A DNA stretch of 64,000 nucleotides from Aquimarina pacifica. Its GTDB lineage: Bacteria > Bacteroidota > Bacteroidia > Flavobacteriales > Flavobacteriaceae. Numbering within the stretch: position 1 is the stretch's first letter; each line of letters opens with the position of its first letter. The stretch lies in the NCBI RefSeq assembly GCF_000520955.1, contig NZ_JACC01000020.1, positions 1 through 64,000 of the forward strand, in the 5' to 3' direction. The notes below the pieces were generated by a model, which did not search any database, was not told the DNA's origin, and saw only the letters and a program-made list of their open reading frames with translations. The translations under genes were made by a program, and so were the position numbers. Shown one piece after another: positions 17,931 to 25,909 of this stretch.

Positions 17931-18713
17931 TTATTCTACTCGTAATTGTTGCCTTGATTTTCCTGAAACTGCTACGATATATGTCCCTTTTGGTAATCCC
18001 GAAGTAAGAATAACTTCTTCTCTACCGTCTGCCACAATACTAACTACGGCAACACCTGACCTATTATACACTATGATAATATCTCCTGATTCTATACCTC
18101 GAATATTTGCAAACTTAGATGCAGGATTGGGATAAAGGATAATATCCGTTTGGATGGTATTTGTATTGCTAACACTAGTGTTGTTTAGTGAAAAAATATG
18201 CTGCTTTTGAAATATGTCATTTGCAGATGATTCCTGTATTTTTTTATGAATATTATTCTCTGCTACCTTAGCACTAAGAATTGTTACATTATCCACCTGA
18301 TCCTTATCTAACGCATGCTCCCAATCGGTTCCTACAGGGCGAATGTGTGTTTTATAAGTATATTCATTTCCTTTAGCAGGAAAAGCTGGCAAGTCAATCC
18401 TTACTTCACTAATACCCGATCCTTTGGCAATCTGTGCTACTTTACTTGCGACCCATGTATTATTTTTCCAAAAGCTTACTGCAATTTCACAATCATCGAC
18501 CGCAACATACTCAATACTAAATACATAAAAATTACTAGCGTGTAATTTTGTTGCTGGGTTTATAAAAGCAATACTATTCTGAAGAATACTAGAAGTACAC
18601 GTCTCCTGATATTCACCATCATTAGTAGTCTTATTTGTTTGTGAGTTCTGAGCATTAGATGATATACTCACAAACAAAAATATTGTTATAAACAGATACT
18701 TTATAAAGGACAT
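17931..18713 (-). CDS. Small T9SS-exported protein heading the cellulase cluster, function unknown
   Basis: 260 residues. A signal peptide ends near SSNAQ (about 22). A beta-rich middle region (about 35-150) contains the stretches SFWKNNTWVASKV and PAFPAKGNEYTYKTHIRPVG. A T9SS type A sorting domain begins at LYPNPASKF and ends LRVE. It lies 125 bases upstream of the GH9-GH48 gene on the same strand with no terminator seen between them, so the two are probably cotranscribed. The middle region could be a binding module, but I recognise no family. Confidence 0.7.
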   Translation of the reverse strand: MSFIKYLFITIFLFVSISSNAQNSQTNKTTNDGEYQETCTSSILQNSIAFINPATKLHASNFYVFSIEYVAVDDCEIAVSFWKNNTWVASKVAQIAKGSGISEVRIDLPAFPAKGNEYTYKTHIRPVGTDWEHALDKDQVDNVTILSAKVAENNIHKKIQESSANDIFQKQHIFSLNNTSVSNTNTIQTDIILYPNPASKFANIRGIESGDIIIVYNRSGVAVVSIVADGREEVILTSGLPKGTYIVAVSGKSRQQLRVE

Positions 18714-19348
18714 GATATAATTAATCGATAGGGGGTTATTAATTTCTAAAAGCAGAATACATTATTTATCATCCTGTGCCTTTTATTTGTCTAAAATATA
18801 ATGGGCACAAAAAGAACATACAGGATACGTACTTTATGAATTGTTACAACAAGCAATAAATACATATTGATGCAATGCATACTAATTCATATTGTACTTC
18901 TTAATAATGTCTAATCCTAAAAGTCTATAAGAATTAAGAAAAATTAAAATATCGATTAATCGGTTTAGGGATAGGTTTTGTGTGTGTAGTTTTCATTTTG
19001 TAGTGGTTTTTTTGTGTAATAATTATTGTTGGTTAATAAATAATTAATTAAGGTTTATACTATTTCATTTTTGCACCCTAGGTTGTTGGTAAGTGCTTAA
19101 TTGATGTTAATTTAACACAAAAAATGAATATTTAACAATTTTCGAGTTTTTTTAACACAAAATTCACTTTAAGCCTGTTGGACGCAACACCTTTAAAAAC
19201 GTTGTATTTTCTTTTTTATTGGTGTACATTAGGGGTACATTCAAAAAAAAAAGAATACATAAAGCATACTATTTCTGGTTTCACACGTTATTTGTAATAG
19301 ACACTCAATAAAACCTAAAAAACGCACAATAAAACTACCCAAGCTAAA
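18714..19348. other. 635-base divergent control region between the cellulase cluster and its putative regulator
   Basis: No gene is seen. It is very AT-rich and must hold the start sites of both the cellulase cluster (minus) and the regulator gene (plus). Two sets of direct repeats are visible: TTTAACA at 19111, 19131 and 19151 (exact 20-base steps), and GGTGTACATT / GGGGTACATT at 19221-19241. No convincing TTTG / TAnnTTTG promoter was found on either strand. Confidence 0.6.
19111..19160. promoter_or_regulatory. Three TTTAACA direct repeats at 20-base spacing
   Basis: TTTAACACAA (19111), TTTAACAATT (19131) and TTTAACACAA (19151) are spaced at exactly 20 bases, about two helical turns. They lie 190-240 bases upstream of the regulator start. 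A protein-binding array is possible, but AT-rich background makes chance a real alternative. Confidence 0.35.
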
Positions 19349-21106
19349 GTGACATATTTGACCAACAAAATATTCGTCCTTTGCATGCTATGTTTTTATG
19401 CACTCTATCCTCAAGATGCTAAAAAATATAAGCGGCAAATTCATGAAATTGATAGTCTATCAAAAATTGCCAAGAAAGATCTTATTGGTAATGGTGACCT
19501 ATTGCATGAGACTCTAAAAATGTCTCGAAGTATTAAATACGTTAAAGGCGAACTTCGCAGTTTAATTAATTTAGGAACGTACTATACTAACAATGCATTA
19601 ATAGATAGCGCCAAGGCGACTTATGACAAAAGTGAACATCTCATTAGGCAGTATCCGCAGTTTACATCAGAATTACCCTATATATTTGCTAGAAAAGCAG
19701 ATATTTTAAAAAATCAAGGGGCATATAATAGAGCATTAAACTATTATAATATGATCTATGAAATAAATGTAAGTAAAGGGAACAAAAAAGACATTTTGGC
19801 TACCAAAATGAATATTCTTAGTTGTCATTTATCTTTAGGAGAAGCCGATAAAGTTTTAGCATACTCGAAAGAATTACTGAGGGACTCGGTCGTAAATAAA
19901 TATGATGATTTACAATATTTATTATACGACAATTTAGCATTAGCATATTTTAACAAAAAAGAGTTTGGAAAAGCTATAAATTGGTGGGAAGCCAATCTTA
20001 AAAGCGTCGAGAAATCCAAGAAAATAGGAACTATAAGTTATGTACTAAACTCTATTGCCGATGCATACCGAAGTATAGGGAATTATGAAATTGCATTAGA
20101 AAAAATAAACAAATCAGAACAAATAATAAAAAACAAACCAGCATATAGTTCACAAGCCGCGTCTAATGCATTAGTATTAGGAAAAATATACAACTCTTTA
20201 GAAAATCCAAAAGAGGCAATCATACATTTTGAAAATGCTATTTTACAAAATCCAGATGACCCAATGGACCTTATTTTAGCACATAAACATTTAGGTGCTC
20301 TTTATAAGAGAATAGGCAAACCAGAAATCTCTTCTGATCATTACTATAAATATGGCTCTTTGGCTAACCGTCTTTATAAAAAAAGGAACGTAACAATAGC
20401 TAAAATTTCGAATGAAAAGGCTCAGCTTGCCGAAGAACGATTTAAAAACAATCAACTAATTGAAAACAATGGGATATTAAATGAAAAAAACGACGAACAA
20501 AAGGGATTTATAATATTTCTATCAATTAGTTTATTTATTAGTATTATTACTGCCATTCTATTCTATGTTGCTTTTCCTAAAAAGCAAAAAAATACAGATC
20601 AAGAACAAATTCCCTCGTCTGACACTGATGACGAAAAAGTAATTCTAGAAAATCAAATACAAAATAGAGAAGAAGAATTTCTAGCCACATTATTATCGAT
20701 AAACGAAAAACTTAATAAACTCACATTAATAAAAAAATATCTATCGTCTGCAATTAAGTATAACAATAAAAAAGAATTACTTGAAGCTGAAAAAAAATTA
20801 GGCCAATTGATTTCTTCGACATCAGATATTGGTATTTTAAAAGATCGTATTGAATCGCAATATCCGGGAATTACAGGTCAGATTCATGCTTGTTATCCCA
20901 ACCTTTCTCCAAATGATACCAGACATTGTTTATTAGTAAAACTAAACCTATCTATTAAAGAATCCGCAGAATTATTAGGTGTTTCTACTCATGCTGTAAA
21001 AATGGCAAGAAAACGAGTGAAGAAAAAAATTGGTATTCCTGAAGATATTTCATTAAAAGAACATCTTAGAGACATGATGACAACCAAGAGCATGAGTATA
21101 AGGTAA
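19349..21106 (+). CDS. TPR - membrane segment - HTH transcriptional regulator, likely controller of the cellulase cluster
   Basis: 585 residues from a GTG start; this start gives a signal-like hydrophobic N-terminus (about 7-22). TPR-like helical repeats fill about 40-340 (for example ALNYYNMIYEINVSKG and AINWWEANL), with one membrane segment at about 386-408. A coiled-coil linker (about 425-500) leads to a LuxR-like helix-turn-helix at about 532-564 (IKESAELLGVSTHAVKMARKR). Bacteroidota proteins of this layout place a TPR sensor in the periplasm and a DNA-binding domain in the cytoplasm. The gene is divergent from the cellulase cluster, so control of that cluster is a reasonable inference; ligand and target are unknown. 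Confidence 0.75.
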   Translation: MTYLTNKIFVLCMLCFYALYPQDAKKYKRQIHEIDSLSKIAKKDLIGNGDLLHETLKMSRSIKYVKGELRSLINLGTYYTNNALIDSAKATYDKSEHLIRQYPQFTSELPYIFARKADILKNQGAYNRALNYYNMIYEINVSKGNKKDILATKMNILSCHLSLGEADKVLAYSKELLRDSVVNKYDDLQYLLYDNLALAYFNKKEFGKAINWWEANLKSVEKSKKIGTISYVLNSIADAYRSIGNYEIALEKINKSEQIIKNKPAYSSQAASNALVLGKIYNSLENPKEAIIHFENAILQNPDDPMDLILAHKHLGALYKRIGKPEISSDHYYKYGSLANRLYKKRNVTIAKISNEKAQLAEERFKNNQLIENNGILNEKNDEQKGFIIFLSISLFISIITAILFYVAFPKKQKNTDQEQIPSSDTDDEKVILENQIQNREEEFLATLLSINEKLNKLTLIKKYLSSAIKYNNKKELLEAEKKLGQLISSTSDIGILKDRIESQYPGITGQIHACYPNLSPNDTRHCLLVKLNLSIKESAELLGVSTHAVKMARKRVKKKIGIPEDISLKEHLRDMMTTKSMSIR

Positions 21107-21664
21107 AATTGTTCTCTCATTGCAAAAGTGTTTCTATTTTGCTTTAGAAAAATTCTGAATACAACATAAATATCTACTGTTTTTATAAAGCTAATTACTT
21201 TAAATACTTCTAAGCGGTTAGATTCTAACGTACTTAAAATGTAAGATACATTTTACCAAAAAATGATTGTTTTTATTTTATCTTTTACTATCAAAAAAAC
21301 AACCCCTAAGTAACTACTCTTAGGGGTCTAAATTGAAACTTAACTGTATTTAACACAAACTCTACTTATACTAATACTACAGTTTCAAAAAGTGTCATTC
21401 GACTGAACGAATATAATTAGTATTTCTTAACTATTTATATCAATTTTTACTCTTAACTGACATTTAATAATACTATAATATCTCGACAAAATACTTGTCA
21501 TTAATGTATTGAAATCCAGTATTACAACTATTTATTTCAGGGTTTTTAATCTTTCATTAGCACATTGTTAGTGCCGTATTACAGTGATAGAAAAAATTAC
21601 ACCCTTTTATGTCATTTCTTACCTCCAGAGAGGATCTAATTAGACATATATACTCGCAAAAATA
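21107..21664. other. 558-base gap between the regulator and the lipoprotein gene
   Basis: No gene is visible. It lies between convergent genes and holds a minus-strand terminator at 21290-21327. The roughly 340 bases between that terminator and the lipoprotein stop codon have no open frame that I trust. Confidence 0.5.
21290..21327 (-). terminator. Rho-independent terminator, minus strand
   Basis: ACCCCTAAG / CTTAGGGGT arms with an 8-base loop. On the minus strand the stem is followed by TTGTTTTTTT. It would end the TonB receptor-lipoprotein transcript. Confidence 0.75.
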
Positions 21665-22210
21665 CTATTGAATTGTCACATTAAAATCTACCTCTATATC
21701 TGTCTCGCCACCGAAATCATCTCTAGATGATCCTGTTTTTGTTGTAGGCTCATGAATTAAATATGCACGTATAATTCCTGTGGTAGCATCACCAGTTTCC
21801 CAATCAGTAGAAATATTTATCGCTACACTATCACTATCTATAGTATCATCTGAAGCACTAGCAAAAGTCAATCCACTGGTTGTAGTTTCATAAAAGACAA
21901 AATGTTCGTCTTTTTCCTCAATCACTTCTTCTGTGATATCTTCAACGTCGGTAGGATCAGATTGATCCAGAAATTGAATTTTGAAATTATACGTTGAATC
22001 CGCATCTAGCACAATATCATCCTGATCAGATTCGGTCCACGTATACGTATCTACATTAGTTGTTCCTTCTTCTGTTACCACCAATAAAACGGTAGTAATT
22101 GTTTCTTCTTCATTAATCGCATCAGGATTATCATCGTCATCACTACAAGAAATACTTACACAAAGCAAAAATATTGCAGGTACTACTAGTTTAAAAAATT
22201 GGGTTTTCAT
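21665..22210 (-). CDS. Acidic lipoprotein linked to the TonB-dependent receptor
   Basis: 181 residues with a lipoprotein signal (lipobox cysteine C22, followed by SDDDD). The mature part is strongly acidic and probably beta-rich, with no catalytic motif that I recognise. It starts 4 bases after the receptor stop codon, so the two are certainly cotranscribed. A surface partner or ligand-capturing subunit of the receptor is likely. It lacks SusD-like helical features. Confidence 0.7.
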   Translation of the reverse strand: MKTQFFKLVVPAIFLLCVSISCSDDDDNPDAINEEETITTVLLVVTEEGTTNVDTYTWTESDQDDIVLDADSTYNFKIQFLDQSDPTDVEDITEEVIEEKDEHFVFYETTTSGLTFASASDDTIDSDSVAINISTDWETGDATTGIIRAYLIHEPTTKTGSSRDDFGGETDIEVDFNVTIQ

Positions 22211-22214
22211 TTTA

Positions 22215-24611
22215 TTAAAATTTAAAGTTAATATTAAGTGTTATGTTTCTTCCTACATTATCTGCATAAAAACGTTGCCGGTTCATATAATCTCGATATG
22301 ACGCATCAAAAATATTGGTTATACTTGCGCCAATAGTTAGATCCTTTGCTTGCCAAAGATCAAAAACATAAGAACCAAAAACATCAAAAACAGTATAGGC
22401 CATAGGAGTTTCGGATAGAGCCACAGTTTCTGTGGTAAGTATATTATTTTCAATAATGTCGATTTCAAAATCATTATCAGGATATCTGTTTTGTTTTAAG
22501 ACAGTCGAGTTAACTAGTCTCGCAATCCACCTCTTATCTTTCCATAAAATCTCTGATCTAAAGCTAGGAGCGGGTATACTAATTAAAGGTTCATTGGCAA
22601 TAGTATCCTGGCCATACACATATGAAAACCCTGTATTAAATTTAAGACTTTCAAGCACATCAATACTATAGTCTATATCAATGCCATATAGTACTGCATC
22701 TGTCTGTTTGTATTCCCAAACAGGAAAAGCTCCTCTAGTTGTAAGTTCAACCTCAGTTGGTTCTAAAAGAATAAAATTACGTATCCTACTTAAATAAGGT
22801 GAAATCACTAGGCTACCTAAGTCAAAAAAATCATTATGCTCACTGCCAAGAGAAAATTTTAGTGCTTGTTCCTGATCAAAGCGCAAATCTCCTAATTCGA
22901 TAATCGCTGCACTGTGATGTAGCCCATCACTAAACAGTTCTACAGGATTAGGAGCACGGTTGGCAACAGAAACACTAAAAAACAACGTGTTTCGATTACC
23001 ATATATATAATTGAGACCTCCAGAAACAGAGATACTATTGTAATCAAAATCTGGATTCGTAAGCCATTGATCACTTTCTTCATCAATAATTAGGTCCTCA
23101 AAACCTGTATCATACCCGCGCTCTTCCCAAAAATCTTTCTCATAAAACTTTTTAGCATTGATGTTTAAAAAATCATACCTCAATCCTGCATCAAGAGTAA
23201 GCTGATCGTTTACTTTAAACTCTGTGAGCGCAAATGCTCCGATACCTGTTTTTTTATAATCCGGAATTAGTCGTCGAACTCCTGTATCCGGATTGGGAGT
23301 ATTGGTTTGATATGAAAATTGAAAACCTACATTTTTCTTAAAATTATCACTAGAATCGAACAGGAAGTTACTCTCTATACTATGGGTTATTAGTTCTAGA
23401 TCTAAACTTGGTTTATCTTTATCATCACCTCGTCTGATATCAAATTCTTTTCTGTTGTTATACTGAAAGGAATATTGCAAATTGAGTTTTCCAAAATTTT
23501 TAAATCGTTTGTATCCTTTTATCTTGGCTAAATGATGTTGCGTTTCTTGTCTAGGCGCATCAATGGTATATCCAAAATCATTAATTACTAATGGGAAATC
23601 ATTATTAATAGCCCTAACAAGATCTCCAACATTTCCAATATGAGAAGCGCGCAAAATCCCCTGAGTAGCGTTATAAAAGCTATAATAAGACTCTACACCA
23701 TAAATAAATTCTCTACGGCCAAATGCAGCAGAAAAACTTTGCTCTCTATGCCCTGTATTACTTAACACATAATCCGGTGCTTCACTATCCCCAAAATATT
23801 TTGCAGTTCCTTGAATTTTTCCTGCCCAACCATTTTTTAATCCTATGCTAACTCCAGAATTAATGGCTCCCCCTCTACCATTATCACTAGCAGCCAATTG
23901 TGACTTTCCGAAAATAGTATCTCTTAGTGCCGTTAATTTATTTTCGGCTATTATAACTCCCCCGATAGCATTACCTCCATATTGCAATGCACCAGAACCC
24001 TTTATTACCTTGATTTGGTCAAAAGCATTAATATCCATATTCGGAGCATGTTCTTCTCCCCATTCTTGGTCCTCTTGTCGTACACCATTATTAAGTATTA
24101 TAATTCTGCTGCTATGCACACCCTGAATTACAGGCTTAACTATAGTATTTCCGGAAGTCAATGTAGTAACCCCAGAAATTTCTTTAAGGGCATCACCGAT
24201 AGACAAATTACTATAATTGTCTAATTCTTTTCTACTTAACTTTTCTTCGACTTGACTATTGGTCACTTTATTTTGAGATGAAGCTAGATCAACTTCATCT
24301 AAATCTGTATAATGATGCTCGAGATAAAAATCATTTTGAGTAACCTCTTTCATATCCAAAGTTATGACACGTTCATTACAGTTTTCATGCGATATCGTAA
24401 AGGCGTAGGCCGTAGGACAAAGTCCTGATATCCGATATCCTCCATCCTGATCTGTCTTTATTATTGTATTATTATATTGTATTATAGCACTTTCTAGTGG
24501 TACCCCATCATGAAAATCTATCACCTTACCCACAAGTGTTTTATCACATTGCTGGCCTGATAGGACATGAATACCGAAAAGAAGCACTATCAACCAAGCA
24601 CGTCTTATCAT
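22215..24611 (-). CDS. TonB-dependent outer-membrane receptor with carboxypeptidase-like N-terminal domain
   Basis: 798 residues. A signal peptide (about 1-19) is followed by a carboxypeptidase-regulatory-like beta domain (about 20-105), a plug (about 130-240, with LSIGDALKEISGV and GSGALQYGGNAIGGVI) and a beta-barrel ending in the classic C-terminal phenylalanine (NINFKF). The 798-residue length and the absence of a SusD partner separate it from SusC polysaccharide importers. The plug stretch QEWGEEHAPNMD is carboxylate- and His-bearing. Together with the His/Cys-rich small protein encoded just upstream, this hints at metal-ion uptake, but the substrate cannot be settled from sequence. Confidence 0.9.
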   Translation of the reverse strand: MIRRAWLIVLLFGIHVLSGQQCDKTLVGKVIDFHDGVPLESAIIQYNNTIIKTDQDGGYRISGLCPTAYAFTISHENCNERVITLDMKEVTQNDFYLEHHYTDLDEVDLASSQNKVTNSQVEEKLSRKELDNYSNLSIGDALKEISGVTTLTSGNTIVKPVIQGVHSSRIIILNNGVRQEDQEWGEEHAPNMDINAFDQIKVIKGSGALQYGGNAIGGVIIAENKLTALRDTIFGKSQLAASDNGRGGAINSGVSIGLKNGWAGKIQGTAKYFGDSEAPDYVLSNTGHREQSFSAAFGRREFIYGVESYYSFYNATQGILRASHIGNVGDLVRAINNDFPLVINDFGYTIDAPRQETQHHLAKIKGYKRFKNFGKLNLQYSFQYNNRKEFDIRRGDDKDKPSLDLELITHSIESNFLFDSSDNFKKNVGFQFSYQTNTPNPDTGVRRLIPDYKKTGIGAFALTEFKVNDQLTLDAGLRYDFLNINAKKFYEKDFWEERGYDTGFEDLIIDEESDQWLTNPDFDYNSISVSGGLNYIYGNRNTLFFSVSVANRAPNPVELFSDGLHHSAAIIELGDLRFDQEQALKFSLGSEHNDFFDLGSLVISPYLSRIRNFILLEPTEVELTTRGAFPVWEYKQTDAVLYGIDIDYSIDVLESLKFNTGFSYVYGQDTIANEPLISIPAPSFRSEILWKDKRWIARLVNSTVLKQNRYPDNDFEIDIIENNILTTETVALSETPMAYTVFDVFGSYVFDLWQAKDLTIGASITNIFDASYRDYMNRQRFYADNVGRNITLNINFKF

Positions 24612-24685
24612 TATTATAAAAAATAAAAAATTGTAGTATTCTTATCGCTTATAGCAATAAGAATCTATAAAAATGAGAAACAAAA

Positions 24686-24979
24686 CTATCCCAGTGTAGG
24701 AGGAGCTTTGTTATTAAGTGAAAGAATAGTCCTTATGCCAAAAATTTGATCAATATAGACTAAATTGACTTCTTGGACAGGTATTTCAATTACATCAGGA
24801 ACTGCAATCGTATGTGGTACCATAAAATAATTCTCCTGATGTTGAGAAGTATGCATACAAACAACACAATCTGCATCATTCTCATCATCATGACCTAAAG
24901 TGTGCAAGTCAGCTAATTGAATGATCCCAAATAACATAAGAAAAAGGGATGCAAATATTTGTTTATTTATATTCATCAT
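24686..24979 (-). CDS. Small exported His/Cys-rich protein, first gene of the TonB receptor operon
   Basis: 97 residues: a hydrophobic N-terminal signal (about 5-25), then a short metal-ligand-rich segment (about 27-50) with HTLGHDD, the CVVC pair and HTSQHQ. Similar short His/Cys proteins often precede TonB-dependent receptors in Flavobacteriia, which I state from memory. It lies 74 bases before the receptor gene on the same strand. A metal-binding or metal-handling role is inferred, not shown. Confidence 0.6.
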   Translation of the reverse strand: MMNINKQIFASLFLMLFGIIQLADLHTLGHDDENDADCVVCMHTSQHQENYFMVPHTIAVPDVIEIPVQEVNLVYIDQIFGIRTILSLNNKAPPTLG

Positions 24980-25022
24980 CGCAAATAAATGAAATCATTA
25001 GATATTCATCAACATATCTATG

Positions 25023-25868
25023 TTAAAGTATTGCAAACGCTATAGATTTTTCAACAATGATCTTTAAATCTTCAGATAAATTATAAGATCCCCAAGGATG
25101 CTTTGTTCCGAAAACATGATTCGCATCATCAATCAGAAATAATTCGCTGTCGGTGCTCCAATGATGTAAATTTTGTCCTTCAGAACTATCAACGGCATTG
25201 TCATTTGTACCATGAATTATCAAATAAGGAATTTTAAGCTTTGCTACCGCCCTCGAAATAGTTAATCGTTCTTCATTTTCTATAAAGGATGTATAAAACT
25301 GAAAATAATGTGGCATTTTTTGTTTAGTGCGTCCATTCTGTATATAGAACACTCCTATTTTTTCCCAGTTCTCAAGTGCCTCTCCTGTAATAAATCGGTT
25401 TTTATAATCTGAAACTCCAGCCCAGGTGATAACTCTAGTAATCCGGGGGTCTTCTGCTGCCTTTATAGTCACAATACCACCACCGCGAGAGTGCCCAATT
25501 AATAGGATATTCTCGTAGTTAACTTCGTTTTTATATTCGAAATCAGAAGTGCCCATCCAATCAAGAATAGTTTTGAGGTCATCTAATTCCTTAATATAAT
25601 TATTATTGCCAAAAGCTTCTAAATCGGGGAAATCTATAGGTTGTTCTGGTGTACCTCCGTTATGCGAAAAATTGAATTTAACAAAGAAAAATCCTGCCTC
25701 TGCGAATCTTTCTGCTACCAAATCCCATGCTCCCCAATCCTTAAAACCTTTATATCCATGACAAAACACAATAATAGGCTTGGGGTCTTGAGTCTCTGGA
25801 TAAAAAACATCTGTAAGAATGGGCTTGTTATACTTACCTTCTACTATAATATTTTTATTCTTTACCAT
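25023..25868 (-). CDS. Alpha/beta-hydrolase family protein
   Basis: 281 residues, cytoplasmic (no signal peptide). The fold is shown by the oxyanion region VFCHGYKGFKDWG (about 35-47), the nucleophile elbow GHSRGGG with S127, a probable acid D223 in HGTNDNAVD and H251 in DDANHVFG. This is the dienelactone-hydrolase-like / prolyl-oligopeptidase-like branch. The substrate is unknown. It starts 42 bases after the AddB-like gene ends on the same strand, so cotranscription is possible. Confidence 0.85.
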   Translation of the reverse strand: MVKNKNIIVEGKYNKPILTDVFYPETQDPKPIIVFCHGYKGFKDWGAWDLVAERFAEAGFFFVKFNFSHNGGTPEQPIDFPDLEAFGNNNYIKELDDLKTILDWMGTSDFEYKNEVNYENILLIGHSRGGGIVTIKAAEDPRITRVITWAGVSDYKNRFITGEALENWEKIGVFYIQNGRTKQKMPHYFQFYTSFIENEERLTISRAVAKLKIPYLIIHGTNDNAVDSSEGQNLHHWSTDSELFLIDDANHVFGTKHPWGSYNLSEDLKIIVEKSIAFAIL

Positions 25869-25909
25869 ATCAAATATTTCAGGGTTTTAGACAATGAACT
25901 AGAAGGACA

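Noticed and set aside
22215..24611. SusC-type polysaccharide importer beside the cellulases
   Set aside because: Too short for SusC, no SusD gene follows, and the operon partners point to a different substrate.
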